Positions 32,165 to 41,396 of a stretch of DNA of 50,537 nucleotides are shown here, one piece after another. The position numbers and the translations under genes are program-made. Origin of the DNA: Nocardiopsis sp. CNR-923 (GTDB lineage: Bacteria; Actinomycetota; Actinomycetes; Streptosporangiales; Streptosporangiaceae); the NCBI RefSeq assembly GCF_001942255.1, contig NZ_MKKC01000084.1, positions 1 through 50,537 on the forward strand, read 5' to 3'. Numbering within the stretch: the first letter of the stretch is position 1; each line of letters opens with the position of its first letter. Below the pieces are notes generated by a model. The model saw only the letters and a program-made list of their open reading frames with translations. It was not told the origin of the DNA and searched no databases.

Positions 32165-35100
32165 GGCGTCCCTCGTCCTGGACGGGGCAGCAGGCGCGCA
32201 CGGCGCACGCGTTGCAGCCCTTGTTGCGTGTGGCGGTGAAGCGGGCGCCGCCCATCCCGGCGGCGACCTCGCGCACCAGCGTCCCGGCCCACTCGGGGTC
32301 GGGGTCCTCACCCAGCGGGGGCTGGGGCTGTTCGCGCCACTTCCTGGTCTTCTCGCCGACCTGGACGAGGGAGGCGCCGCCGGGTTCGGTGAGGCCGAGC
32401 TTGGCGAAGGCGCCCTTGAGCACGGCCATCTGGTAGACGCCGAGCTGGGGGTGGCGGGCCAGGTCGTCGGCCTTGTTCCGGCCCGTCTTGATGTCGACGA
32501 CGACAGCCCGCCCCAGGTCGTCGCGTTCGAGGCGGTCGACGCGACCGGTGACCTCGATACCGCCGACGTCCACGCGGAAGCCCTCCTCGGTGACCACCAG
32601 CTCACGGTCGTTGGCCGCGTCCCAGTCCAGGAGTTTGCCGACCATCTCGTCGGCGCGCTCGCGCTGCTTGGCGGCCTGCCAGGGCCCGCCGAAGTCGAGG
32701 TCGGACCAGATCTCGTCCATGCGCTCGCGGATCTCGTCCGGGGAGCTGCCCTGGGCGACCAGCACCGCGACGGCGTGCACGACCGTGCCCAGCGCGGAGG
32801 CGGAGTCGCCGGAGGAGGCCCCGGCGGCCCGTTCGAGCAGCCACCGCAGCTGGCAGTTGGTGAAGCTCTCCACCTGGGACGGGGAGACGCGGATGGTGTC
32901 CTCCTCCCCCGCCAGCGGGCCGTCGTCGGTGAAGGGGGTGAGCGCGTACCACTCGGCCGGGTCGGCGCCGCGCACACCCTCCTCGGCCAGGCGGGCCAGG
33001 TGCGCCGCGGCGGCCTCGCGCAGCGGTTCGGGGGCGGAGGGGTCGGTGACCACCGAGCGCAGGTCCGCGACGAGCGCGGGCAGGGACAGCCAGCGGCGGC
33101 CGGTGCTGACCGGCTCGGGGTCGCCCACGCCCATCTCGGTGAGGAAGCGCGAGGGGCGCTCGTCGGTGTCCTCGCCGCCCACGGCGGTGACGACCAGGGT
33201 GTGCCGGGCGCGGGTGAGGGCGACGTAGAACAGGCGGCGCTCCTCGTCCAGGAGTTTGGAGGCCAGGGCGGCGCCGGAGGTGTCGGCGGAGTGCACGTCG
33301 GCGTCGACGAGCTCCTCGACCCCGAGCAGCGATCCGCGCAGGCGCAGGTCCGGCCACTCGCCCTCCTGTGCCCCGGCCACCACGACCAGCCCCCACTCCA
33401 GGCCCTTGGAGCGGTGGGCGGTGAGGATGCGCACCGCCTCGCCCTCGGGCGCGCGTTCGGCGAGGCTGTCCCCGGGGATCTCCTGGGCGGCGAGGTCCTC
33501 CAGGAACCCGGCCGGGGCGCCGGGGGGCAGGCGGTCGCAGTAGCGGGCGGCGCTCTCGAACAGGGCCACGACGGCGTCCAGGTCGCGGTCGGCTGCGGCG
33601 CCCCGGCGGCCGCCCGCCTGGCTGGCGCGCAGCAGGCGGTCGGCGAGGCCGCTGTCGCGCCACAGCCGCCACAGGACCTGCTCGGCGTCGGCGCCCCCGG
33701 CGGCCAGGGTCCGGACGGTGGCCAGGGCCTCGGCGACGCGCAGGGCGGGCGCGGCGACGCCGGGGTCGACCAGGGCCAGTTCGCGGGGGTCGCGCAGGGC
33801 GTCCACGAGCAGTCGGGAGGCGGGGCGGTAGGCGTCGTCGGGCCCGTCCCCGGTGTCGGGGGCGTCCGCGTCGCGGTCGGACCTGGCGGCGGCCACCCGG
33901 TCCAGGTCGAGGCGGCGCAGGGCCCGCACGAGCCGCCGCAGCCGGACGTGTCGGCCTCGCCGAACGGGCTGGTGAGCAGAGCGCGGGCGGCGTCGTCGTC
34001 GAGTTCGTCCGGGGAGAGCCCGTAGCGGATGAGCGCGAGCAGCGGCCGGACGATCGGCTCGGCCGCCACCGGCAGGTCGTCCGCGCCCACGGCCACGGGA
34101 ACCGACGCGGCGGTCAGGGCCCGGCGCAGGACCGGCAGTTGACGGGTGGAGGAGCGCACGAGGACGGCCATGTCCGACCAGGGAACGCCGTCGACCAGGT
34201 GCGCCCGGCGCAGGGTGTCGGCGATGACCGCCGCCTCCTGGGTGCCGCTGTCGGCCATGAGGACCTGGACGGCGCCCTCCGGGACGTGCTCGGCCGGGGT
34301 CAGGTCGCGGTGCTCGTTGACGTGCCCTCCCGCCGACGCGACGGCGGGCAGGCGCGGGTCATCCCCGGGAGGCGGCCAGCAGCGCGGAGCCGCTGCGGCG
34401 GCAGGTGCGCAGGGCGACGACGGGCGCCTCGGAACGGTCCGCGGCGCGGAAGCGGCGCGGGAACTCCAGGATGTTGTCGACCTCGGCGCCGCGGAACGCG
34501 TAGATGGACTGGTCGGGGTCGCCGACGGCGACCAGGTCGCGACCGTCTCCGGCCAGGGCGCGCAGGAGTTCCTCCTGGGCGGGGTCGGTGTCCTGGTACT
34601 CGTCGACGAACACGACCTCGCGGGCCGCGCGCTCGCGCGCCTGGACGGCGGGGTCGGCGAGCATGTTGGCGGCGACGCGGACGAGTTCGGCGTAGTTGAG
34701 CGTGGGCACGGGCGCGATGTCGAACCGGCCGGTGTAGCGCTCCAGGAACCCCGCGGCGGCCACCCAGTCGTCCCTGCCGCGCTCGCGGCCGAGCCGGTCC
34801 AGTTCGGCCGGGCCCAGGCCGCGCTCCTGGGCGCGCATGAGGAAGTCGCGCAGCTCCTCGGCGAACCCGCGGGTCTCCAGTGCGGGGCGCAGCCGCTCGG
34901 GCCAGGCGTCGCCGCCGTCCCGGGCCTCGCCGGTGAGCAGTTCGCGCACCTCCATCAGCTGCTCGGGCCCGGACAGCAGCCGCGGCGGCAGGTCGCCCAT
35001 CCGCTGGAACTCGCGCCGGATCAGGGCGTAGGCGTAGCTGTGGAAGGTCAGGGCGAGGGGTTCGCGCGTGGTGCGGCGCAGTCGAGCGGTGATCCGTTCG

Positions 35101-35387
35101 CGCAGTTCCTGGGCGGCCTTGCGGCTGAACGTGAGCACGAGGACGCGGGAGGGGTCGACGCCGCGGTTGTCGACGCGGTCGACGACGGCCTCGACGATGG
35201 TGGTGGTCTTCCCGGTGCCGGGACCGGCCAGCACGAGCAGGGGACCGCCCGCGTGCTCGACCACGCGCCGCTGGTTCTCGTCCAGCACCGGCGGCGGCTG
35301 CGCCCGGTTGGCGCGCCGCACGAGTCGGTATCGGGCATGGTCCACGAGCATCAGTTCACCAGAGGTCGGGGACCTTCTCGGACGCAC
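32157..35387 (-). CDS. adnA: AdnA-type helicase-nuclease, frame broken twice
   Basis: Joined, the protein has about 1076 residues. The helicase part has Walker A LAGPGTGKTT, LTFSRKAAQELRERI, VFVDEYQDTDPAQEELL and GDPDQSIYAFRGAEV. The C-terminal nuclease has VVVDIKTGRNKADDLA. Cys residues at FTNCQLRWLLER and GCNACAVRACCP are the AddB/Cas4-like iron-sulfur nuclease signature. This is AdnA, the first gene of adnAB. The frame is broken by an apparent extra C at 34363-34366 (after LLAAS, before DDPRLPAVAS) and a missing G near 33941 (EADTSG then LRRLVRALRRLDLD). The start is GTG 35387 or ATG 35351. Confidence 0.87.
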
Positions 35388-35414
35388 CGGGAGCGGCCGT
35401 GCTCCCCACGGGGC

Positions 35415-35738
35415 TCAGCCGTGCCCGTTCCACCGGGCCCGCCGCATGTCCACGCGGTCGCCGCCGGGGCGCATGGGGGTCGCCTCGGCGGCGTAGTGGG
35501 ACAGGGCGCGCACCTCGTGGCCGGAAGCCGGGCGGCCGTCCGCGCGCACGACGCGCCACCAGGGGACGCCGCCGCCCCACGCGGACATGACGGCGCCGAC
35601 CTGCCGGGGGCCGCCCCGACCGACGTACTCGGCGATGTCGCCGTAGGACATCACCATGGCGGGCGGGATACGTTCGACCACAGCGAGGACGTCCTCGGCG
35701 TAGTCGTCGGGGCCTGCGTGGGGGTCGTCGTCCAGCAC
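35415..35738 (-). CDS. alkyltransferase-like protein (ATL, MGMT family without active cysteine)
   Basis: The 107-residue protein has the MGMT fold signature: SYGDIAEYVGRGGPRQVGAV with the Arg finger, then GVPWWRVVRADGRP. In O6-alkylguanine methyltransferases the last motif is PCHRV; here the acceptor cysteine is tryptophan, so it is an ATL. ATLs bind O6-alkylguanine and flag it for nucleotide excision repair. GTG 35738 gives the family length. It lies 27 bases upstream of adnA on the same strand, so a repair operon is likely. Confidence 0.9.
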   Translation of the reverse strand: MLDDDPHAGPDDYAEDVLAVVERIPPAMVMSYGDIAEYVGRGGPRQVGAVMSAWGGGVPWWRVVRADGRPASGHEVRALSHYAAEATPMRPGGDRVDMRRARWNGHG

Positions 35739-35988
35739 ACCGCAGAGCCTACTGCCGCGAAGGCGCCGGGCGGGCCCCGCCCGGGTGGGCCTGCGCCCGG
35801 CTCCCCGACCGTTCCCGGCGCCGTGGCGCACGTCTCGCCCGGCGCGCGACGGCGACGTCCACTCCGTGGAAGCGGGAGGCGCGGGCGCTCGGAGCGGCCC
35901 CGCGGCGCGGGGGACCGAGCACGGCGGGAGCCACGCCGACCCACCCCGCCGTCGGGGAACCGGGGACGGGACGGCCGTGCGGCGCCGC

Positions 35989-36402
35989 TCAGCCTCCGGT
36001 TCGGCCCGCCGGTCTCCCGGGGATCTCGTTGCGGTGCACGGTCCAGGCGAGTTCGGGGTCGCGCCTGCGGGTCCGGGTGGCCATCACCAACCCGTAGGCG
36101 CCCAGCAGGGCGATCGCCGCCCCGAGCACCCACGCGCTCCACGCGGCGAGGGGCCGGTCGGTGAACTCCAGGATCCAGGGCAGGGCGAACGTCAGCAGAC
36201 CCACGACCAGCGCCGCGATCTCACCGGACACGGCCCCCGGCCTGGTCAGGGAGATGACCGAGGCCATGATCACGACCAGCCCGAACACGAACATCAGCCC
36301 GCCGGACCAGCCGAGCATGCCGTGCCACAGCCAGCTCACCGCGAGGGCCAGACCGACGACGACGGCCACCCGGTCCGCCCAGCGTCCCTTCTCTCGCATC
36401 AC
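35989..36402 (-). CDS. SPW-repeat membrane protein
   Basis: The 137-residue integral membrane protein has four predicted helices (starting RVAVVVGLALAVSWLWHGML). The SPW-type motif ALPWILEFTDRPLAAWSAW is in the second half. SPW proteins are small four-helix membrane proteins of unknown function, common in actinobacteria. The start is one of two adjacent ATG codons at 36402 and 36399. The C-terminus is basic and cytosolic. Confidence 0.8.
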   Translation of the reverse strand: MMREKGRWADRVAVVVGLALAVSWLWHGMLGWSGGLMFVFGLVVIMASVISLTRPGAVSGEIAALVVGLLTFALPWILEFTDRPLAAWSAWVLGAAIALLGAYGLVMATRTRRRDPELAWTVHRNEIPGRPAGRTGG

Positions 36403-36571
36403 GCCACCTCCCAGCGGCGGGCCGCCCCGGTGGAGTCCGCGGCCTCGTGGAGGTTCTACCCACTCGGAGCGGGGAACGACGGCGCCGGTCCGAGGTTGTG
36501 GACGACGGCGAAGGGGCGGCAGAGCGCGGGAGGGACCCGGCTGCGCCGCCCCTCGTGCCCGGGGCCGCCGG

Positions 36572-37732
36572 TCAGTAGACGGGCAGGCTCGGGTCGACCT
36601 GGTTGATCCAGGCGAGCACGCCGCCGCCGACGTGCACGGCGTCGGTGAAGCCGGCGGCCTTGACCGCCGCCAGCGCCTCGGCCGAGCGCGCGCCCGACTT
36701 GCAGTGCAGGACGATCCGCCGGTCCTGCGGCAGCCGCTCGAAGGCCTTCCCGTTGAGGAACTCGCCCTTGGGGATGAGGACCGCGCCCGGGATACTGACG
36801 ATCTCGTACTCGTTCTGCTCGCGGACGTCGACGAGGAAGACCTTCTCGTCCTTGTCCAGAAGGTCCTTGAGCTCGCCCGCGGTGATGGTGGACCCGGCGG
36901 CGGCCTCGGCGGCCTCGTCCGACACCGCGCCGCAGAACGCCTCGTAGTCGATGAGCTCGGTGACCGGCTCGGTGTCGGGGTCCTTGCGGACCTTGACCTC
37001 GCGCCAGCTCATCTCCAGGGCGTCGAAGATGAGCAGGCGGCCGACCAGCGGCTCACCGATACCGGTGATCAGCTTGATCGCCTCGTTCACCATGACGGAG
37101 CCGATGGACGCGCACAGGACGCCCAGGACGCCACCCTCGGCGCAGGACGGAACCATCCCGGGCGGCGGCGGCTCGGGGTAGAGGTCGCGGTACTGCGGCC
37201 CGTACTCGTTCCAGAAGACGCTGACCTGGCCGTCGAAGCGGTAGATCGAGCCCCACACGTACGGCTTGTTCAGCAGCACGCAGGCGTCGTTGACCAGGTA
37301 GCGGGTGGCGAAGTTGTCCGTGCCGTCCAGGACCAGGTCGTACCCGGCGAAGACGTCCAGCGCGTTGTCCGACTCCAGGCGCTCCTGGTGCAGCACGACC
37401 TCGACGCCCGGGTTCACTTCCTTGACGCTGTCCCGGGCGGACTCGGCCTTGGGGCGGCCGACGTCGCTCTGGCCGTGGATGATCTGGCGCTGCAGGTTGG
37501 ACTCGTCCACGACGTCGAAGTCGATGATGCCGAGCGTGCCCACGCCCGCCGCGGCGAGGTAGAGCAGTGCCGGGGAGCCCAGACCGCCGGCGCCGACGAC
37601 CAGGACCTTCGCGTTCTTCAGGCGCTTCTGCCCGTCCATACCCACGTCGGGGATGATCAGGTGACGCGAGTAGCGGCGCACCTCGTCCACGGTCAGCTCG
37701 TCAGCTGGTTCCACCAGCGGCGGCAGCGACAC
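36572..37732 (-). CDS. moeZ: adenylyltransferase/sulfurtransferase MoeZ
   Basis: The 386-residue protein fuses a ThiF/MoeB adenylyltransferase (GAGGLGSPALLYLAAAGVG near 48, DFDVVDESNLQRQ, DGTDNFATRYLVND, and PSCAEGGVLGVL) to a C-terminal rhodanese with active cysteine in LHCKSGARSAE. MoeZ activates C-terminal glycines of sulfur carrier proteins such as MoaD, CysO and ThiS and transfers sulfur to them. It therefore complements the moaE gene at 11.6 kb. The GTG at 37732 follows GAGGAG. The zinc-knuckle cysteines of the MoeB type are only partly kept. Confidence 0.94.
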   Translation of the reverse strand: MSLPPLVEPADELTVDEVRRYSRHLIIPDVGMDGQKRLKNAKVLVVGAGGLGSPALLYLAAAGVGTLGIIDFDVVDESNLQRQIIHGQSDVGRPKAESARDSVKEVNPGVEVVLHQERLESDNALDVFAGYDLVLDGTDNFATRYLVNDACVLLNKPYVWGSIYRFDGQVSVFWNEYGPQYRDLYPEPPPPGMVPSCAEGGVLGVLCASIGSVMVNEAIKLITGIGEPLVGRLLIFDALEMSWREVKVRKDPDTEPVTELIDYEAFCGAVSDEAAEAAAGSTITAGELKDLLDKDEKVFLVDVREQNEYEIVSIPGAVLIPKGEFLNGKAFERLPQDRRIVLHCKSGARSAEALAAVKAAGFTDAVHVGGGVLAWINQVDPSLPVY

Positions 37733-38017
37733 GGTGACTCCTCATGTCTGTTCAGGTGGCTCCGCACCGCCCGGACCAGAGGGCGTCCGGCCGAGGGGGC
37801 GGGGCGCGGAGCATGCTTGCACTTATACCCAACCTAACGGGTGGGGTTTCCCATTCCCACCCCGGGGAGGTCTGGACCACACCCCGTCGGCCCGCTCCTC
37901 CAACGTACCGCCGACACCCCGTGCCGCCTGCGGGTTCGTCGCCTCGGCCTCCGTCCCCGGCACTCCCGGTACGGGTAGTGTCGTCAGTACGCGCAGCGAC
38001 GACGCCGGGAGGATCCC

Positions 38018-38245
38018 GTGGCAGCACAGAAGCGTTCCGGGAAGCGACGCCCCGAGATCGAGGAGGACCCGTCGGCCGAGGTGCCCGAGGCCGACGCGGC
38101 GGAGCAGAGCGCGGTGACCGTCGAGGAGGCCGACGACCAGTGGCTGGACAGGCCCGTCGGCCGCACCCTGGACCAGGCCAGCGAGGCAGACGTGGTCGAA
38201 CAGCTGCGTGAACTGGGCGCCGACGACGAGGAGGAGCACCGGTGA
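38018..38245 (+). CDS. small acidic protein of unknown function
   Basis: The 75-residue protein is very acidic after a basic start (VAAQKRSGKRRPEIEEDPSA) and ends VVEQLRELGADDEEEHR. GGGAGGA precedes its GTG. Third positions are GC-biased, and the length and position before the TetR gene suggest a real gene. There is no domain. I cannot assign a function. Confidence 0.6.
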   Translation: MAAQKRSGKRRPEIEEDPSAEVPEADAAEQSAVTVEEADDQWLDRPVGRTLDQASEADVVEQLRELGADDEEEHR

Positions 38246-38400
38246 CCGTGCTCGCCGCCGATCGCCCACGGCGAACCTACGCCGGAGTAAGATGAGGGCA
38301 AGCCTGTGGGGCACGACACGGTGTCGCGTCGGGCAGAACTAGCCACGCAGATGTTCGGTATTGGCGTGCATCTGCCATGCCGATTTCGGAGGGTGTGGGT

Positions 38401-39048
38401 GTGACAGCTCCTTCAGACGCCCGCGCCCGGGGTACCCGCTTGCCCCGGGTCAGGCGCCGACGCCAGCTCCTGGCCGCGGCCCAGGAGGTCTTCGTCGCCC
38501 GCGGCTACCACGCCGCGGCCATGGACGAGATCGCCGACCGCGCTGGTGTCAGCAAGCCGGTCCTGTACCAGCACTTCCCAGGCAAGCTGGAGCTCTACCT
38601 GGCCCTGTTGGAGGAGCACTCCGAGGCACTGGTCGAGAAGCAGCGCGAGGCGCTGGAGAGCACCGACGACAACCGCCAGCGCGTGATCGCGAGCTTCCGG
38701 GCCTACTTCGACTTCGTCGCGGGCGACGGCGAGGCGTTCCGGTTGGTCTTCGAGTCCGACCTGCGCAACCTGCCCGCCGTGCGCGAGAAGAGCGAGCAGA
38801 CCTTCCAGCGCTGCGCCGAGCTGATCGGAGAGGTGATCCGCCAGGACACCAGCATCTCCGACGAGGAGGCCCGGCTGCTGAGCATCGGCCTGGTCGGCAT
38901 GGCCGAGACCAGCGCGCGGTACTGGCTCAACAACTACGGCGAGCTTCCCAAGAACGCCGCCGAACTGCTCGTCGCCCGCCTCGCCTGGCGCGGCATCAGC
39001 GGTTGGGACCTGCACCGCCAGGACCGGGGCGAGCACTCCGAAGACTGA
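38401..39048 (+). CDS. TetR/AcrR family regulator
   Basis: The protein of about 215 residues has an N-terminal TetR domain (RRRQLLAAAQEVFVARGYHA, then MDEIADRAGVSKPVLYQHFP) and a helical C-terminal domain (FRAYFDFVAGDGEAFRLVFE). The position beside moeZ and the MiaE-like and DEAD-box genes matches the mycobacterial Rv3208 position. GTG 38401 lies 7 bases after GGAGGG; ATG 38377 is a longer alternative. It is followed by a transposase remnant rather than by the DUF3107 gene I would expect here. Confidence 0.9.
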   Translation: MTAPSDARARGTRLPRVRRRRQLLAAAQEVFVARGYHAAAMDEIADRAGVSKPVLYQHFPGKLELYLALLEEHSEALVEKQREALESTDDNRQRVIASFRAYFDFVAGDGEAFRLVFESDLRNLPAVREKSEQTFQRCAELIGEVIRQDTSISDEEARLLSIGLVGMAETSARYWLNNYGELPKNAAELLVARLAWRGISGWDLHRQDRGEHSED

Positions 39049-39059
39049 CCGCGAGCAGG

Positions 39060-39215
39060 TGCGGTGGCTTCTCCGGCGGGCTGTCCAAGAAGGACGTCAT
39101 GCGCTGCGTGAAACGCCGTGTGGCCCGCGAGGTGCACCGCGCCCTGACGCGGTCGGTGCACACCACCGACACAGACAAGCCAATCACCCGAGGCGACCTC
39201 ACCAAAGCCGCTTGA
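39060..39215 (+). pseudogene. C-terminal remnant of an IS110-like transposase
   Basis: In frame, CGGFSGGLSKKDVMRCVKRR is followed by VAREVHRALTRSV and ends at TGA 39215. The KK-x-x-MRC-KRR-AREV pattern matches the C-terminal end of IS110-family transposases (Transposase_20 tail). No N-terminal RuvC-like part is present; the fragment abuts the TetR gene. It is a decayed relic of about 50 codons. Confidence 0.55.
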
Positions 39216-39551
39216 CATCCACAGGAGCATCGTCGGACCGGGGCGTCTGCGCCCCGGGTGCGCGGACCGCGCGCCCGGGGCGTGCTTGTTGGCCGTGGAG
39301 GCATTCCGTTGCGCCGTAGGACGTTCCGGAAGGCGGGAAACGGACTGTCCACGTCCCGCTCCGAGACGTCGTCCATTTTTCCGTGAAGGAATTCCAAGAA
39401 AAGGGCAAGGCCGCTTTGACAAGGCGGGCAAAAGGTTCAATCCCCGAAGGTCGGGTATCGCGGACATGAGACGTACGGCACTTTTTTCGCCGTACCCGTC
39501 CGGGCGATCTCCGCGCCCCGGCGGTTGACGCTTTTGGGGGGTGAAGGCGTT
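39216..39551. other. intergenic stretch upstream of the MscS-like gene
   Basis: There is no gene. It contains the strong hairpin 39251-39281. After that, 39360-39500 is AT-richer than the genome with purine-rich runs, and GTACGGC (39473-39479) and GCCGTAC (39489-39495) pair around a loop holding T6. It may be leftover from the IS110 insertion or a leader region; I recognise no riboswitch. Confidence 0.4.
39251..39281. terminator. 14-bp hairpin downstream of TetR and the IS remnant
   Basis: The arms 39251-39264 and 39268-39281 pair with one G-T wobble around a 3-base loop. It is a good factor-independent terminator candidate for the regulator gene. Confidence 0.65.
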
Positions 39552-40337
39552 ATGGACATCGGTCAGGGCATGACCGCGGCCTGGGAGGCGGTGGCGACCT
39601 TCGTGCCGTTGCTGGTCGGGTTCCTCGTGATCCTGGTGGTGGGCTGGTTCGTCGCCTGGGTCGTGGGCAAGGGCGTCGCGCGGGGGCTGCACAGTGTGGG
39701 CCTCGACCGCGCGCTGCACCGCGGCGGCGTGGGCCAGTACTTCGACCGCAGCCGCTGGAGCGCCAGTGAGCTGTGCGGGAAGATCGTCTACTACGTCGGC
39801 GTCCTGTTCGTCCTCACGCTGGCGTTCAACGTCTTCGGACCGAACCCGATCAGTCTCCTGCTCAACGACGTCATCGCCTGGATCCCGCACGGCATCGTGG
39901 CCCTGGTGATCCTGGTGGTGGCCGGAATGCTGGCCAAGGCCGCCCGAGACCTCATCAGCGGGGCGCTCGGAGCCCTCTCGTACGGCCGTCTCCTGGCCAA
40001 CGTGGCTGCGGTGGCCATCCTGGCGCTCGGTGTGATCGCCGCGCTGAACCAGATGGGCGTGGCGCTGACCGTCACCATGCCGGTCCTCATCGCCGTGCTG
40101 GCCACGGTCGGCGGCATCCTCGTCGTCGGAGTCGGCGGCGGCATGATCCGGCCGATGCAGTCGCGCTGGTCGCGGTGGCTGGACACGGTCGAGCGCGAGA
40201 CGAGCCATGTGGGCGAGGGCGCCAGCTACACGGCCGGCCGCGAGGCCGCCATGAGGCGACCCGCCGAGAAGGAGAGGGGCGCCGAGGAGGCGAAGGCGAC
40301 CCACGGACGGCGCGGCGGCGGTGAGTCCGCCCGGTAG
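39552..40337 (+). CDS. mechanosensitive-channel-like membrane protein (conserved TM helix)
   Basis: The protein of about 261 residues has four to five transmembrane helices (LLVGFLVILVVGWFVAWVVG, then IVYYVGVLFVLTLAFNVF, IVALVILVVAGMLAKAARDL and LANVAAVAILALGVIAALNQ). The VGWFVAWVVGKGVARGL element resembles the PF05552 conserved helix of small MscS relatives. It lacks the full beta-domain of MscS, and its tail is charged and probably cytosolic. It is an osmotic or structural membrane protein by inference. ATG 39552 was chosen for the hydrophobic start. Confidence 0.75.
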   Translation: MDIGQGMTAAWEAVATFVPLLVGFLVILVVGWFVAWVVGKGVARGLHSVGLDRALHRGGVGQYFDRSRWSASELCGKIVYYVGVLFVLTLAFNVFGPNPISLLLNDVIAWIPHGIVALVILVVAGMLAKAARDLISGALGALSYGRLLANVAAVAILALGVIAALNQMGVALTVTMPVLIAVLATVGGILVVGVGGGMIRPMQSRWSRWLDTVERETSHVGEGASYTAGREAAMRRPAEKERGAEEAKATHGRRGGGESAR

Positions 40338-40388
40338 CCGCGCGCGGGGCCCGCGGCCGCGTCAGTCGGCCGGAGGGATGCAGGTAGG

Positions 40389-40412
40389 GGGCGGGGCCGT
40401 CAGACCCCGCCC
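40389..40412. terminator. hairpin between convergent genes
   Basis: GGGCGGGG (40389-40396) pairs with CCCCGCCC (40405-40412) around an 8-base loop. It lies between the MscS-like gene and the small membrane protein on the other strand. Confidence 0.55.
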
Positions 40413-40450
40413 TCGCGTCGTGCCCGGACGCCGGGGGACCGGCGCGGACG

Positions 40451-40693
40451 TCAGAGCAGCTCGGAGTCGCGCAGCTCCAGGCGCGACAGGTGCTCCATCC
40501 TCCGGAACGCGAGGACGCCCGTGGCGATGATCGGGACGAACGCCAGCCAGAAGACCGCGCTGCCCGGTCCGGTGAGGACCATCGACACCAGCGCGACGAC
40601 GATGATCAGTGCGAACAGCGCGAAGTCGACGCGATCCTGCTGGATCAGGACGCCGACCGGTGGACGCGCCGCCCCATGCCGACCGCTCCTCAT
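40451..40693 (-). CDS. small membrane protein (80 aa)
   Basis: The protein starts MRSGRHGAARPPVGVLIQQD and has two hydrophobic helices (FALFALIIVVALVSMVL and GSAVFWLAFVPIIATGVLAF) joined by a short turn, and ends in a charged segment RRMEHLSRLELRDSELL. GAAAGGAA precedes the ATG. There is no family assignment; it is a two-helix membrane protein of the kind common in actinobacteria. Confidence 0.65.
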   Translation of the reverse strand: MRSGRHGAARPPVGVLIQQDRVDFALFALIIVVALVSMVLTGPGSAVFWLAFVPIIATGVLAFRRMEHLSRLELRDSELL

Positions 40694-40947
40694 TCGGATT
40701 CCTTTCTCGCGGCTCTGCGGGCCGCTCCGCCAGTCGCGGCGCCCGGACCCTCCGGACCGGTACCGCGCATCCCACGTTGCCTTCCGCGGGGCCCTGGGCC
40801 AGCTTCGGCGACGGGGCCGCACATCGGCCTCTGATCGTCGCCAGCCACCTTCAGCGTACGCCGGGATCCGGATTTTCGCTGGAGAACGGGTGGGACCGGT
40901 CACAGCGAGTGTCCTCGCTTGGGCGACCGCCCGCGGATGCCACCAAC

Positions 40948-41259
40948 CTAGCGGACGAAGCCCCGTTCCTTGGCCAGGCGGCAGATCGCGAGGACTCGGA
41001 GGGTCTCCCAGTCGTACTCGACCGCCTCGGAGTCCCACCCGCGCTCCAGGCAACCGTCGAGGAAACCGTGCAGGTACGTGCCGAGGCTGCGCGCGGTGAC
41101 GCTCCGGCCGGACGAGATGATCGCCGCGGAGACCTCCGCGGCGTGCTGATCCAGCTCAGCGGCCATGCCGGGCTCGATGGCGGCGTCGAGCGGACCGATC
41201 TTGTGGAAGTCACGGGTGAGTCCGGCCAGCGGGTGGCGCACGGAGGTCCCACGGGGCAT
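40948..41259 (-). CDS. small hypothetical protein, possibly DUF6401-like
   Basis: The 103-residue protein from ATG 41259 contains LDAAIEPGMAAELDQHAAEV and ends RVLAICRLAKERGFVR. The ELDQHAAEV and TYLHGFLDG parts recall the DUF6401 family, but I am not certain. No ribosome binding site is visible, and a promoter (41303-41332) lies 44 bases upstream. In-frame starts further upstream (41319-41322) fall inside the promoter, so they are unlikely. Confidence 0.6.
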   Translation of the reverse strand: MPRGTSVRHPLAGLTRDFHKIGPLDAAIEPGMAAELDQHAAEVSAAIISSGRSVTARSLGTYLHGFLDGCLERGWDSEAVEYDWETLRVLAICRLAKERGFVR

Positions 41260-41302
41260 GGAAGTACCTACTCGCGTGGTCAGGAGACGGGAAACGTCAT
41301 CG

Positions 41303-41332
41303 ACTATACGTGCACGCACCAAGGAATCGTCA
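41303..41332 (-). promoter_or_regulatory. promoter of the small protein at 40948
   Basis: On the minus strand TGACGA (41327-41332), an 18-base spacer, and TATAGT (41303-41308). The -10 element is close to consensus and stands out in the GC-rich surroundings. Confidence 0.5.
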
Positions 41333-41396
41333 TGAAAGTGTTGAAGACGACTCCACGGCGATCCGCGGGACCCGCGAGAGCCCCTGTCCGGCGGAA

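Noticed and set aside
28641..34025. 5.4-kb open frame on the plus strand opposite adnAB
   Set aside because: The translation is Gly/Ala/Val/Arg-rich with no domain and mirrors the codon bias of the helicase genes on the other strand.
35739..35988. Possible small gene between the ATL and SPW genes
   Set aside because: Frames on both strands give Arg/Pro/Gly-rich translations without a ribosome binding site.
38377..38400. ATG 38377 as start of the TetR gene
   Set aside because: It has no ribosome binding site, while GTG 38401 is 7 bases after GGAGGG and still precedes the conserved domain.
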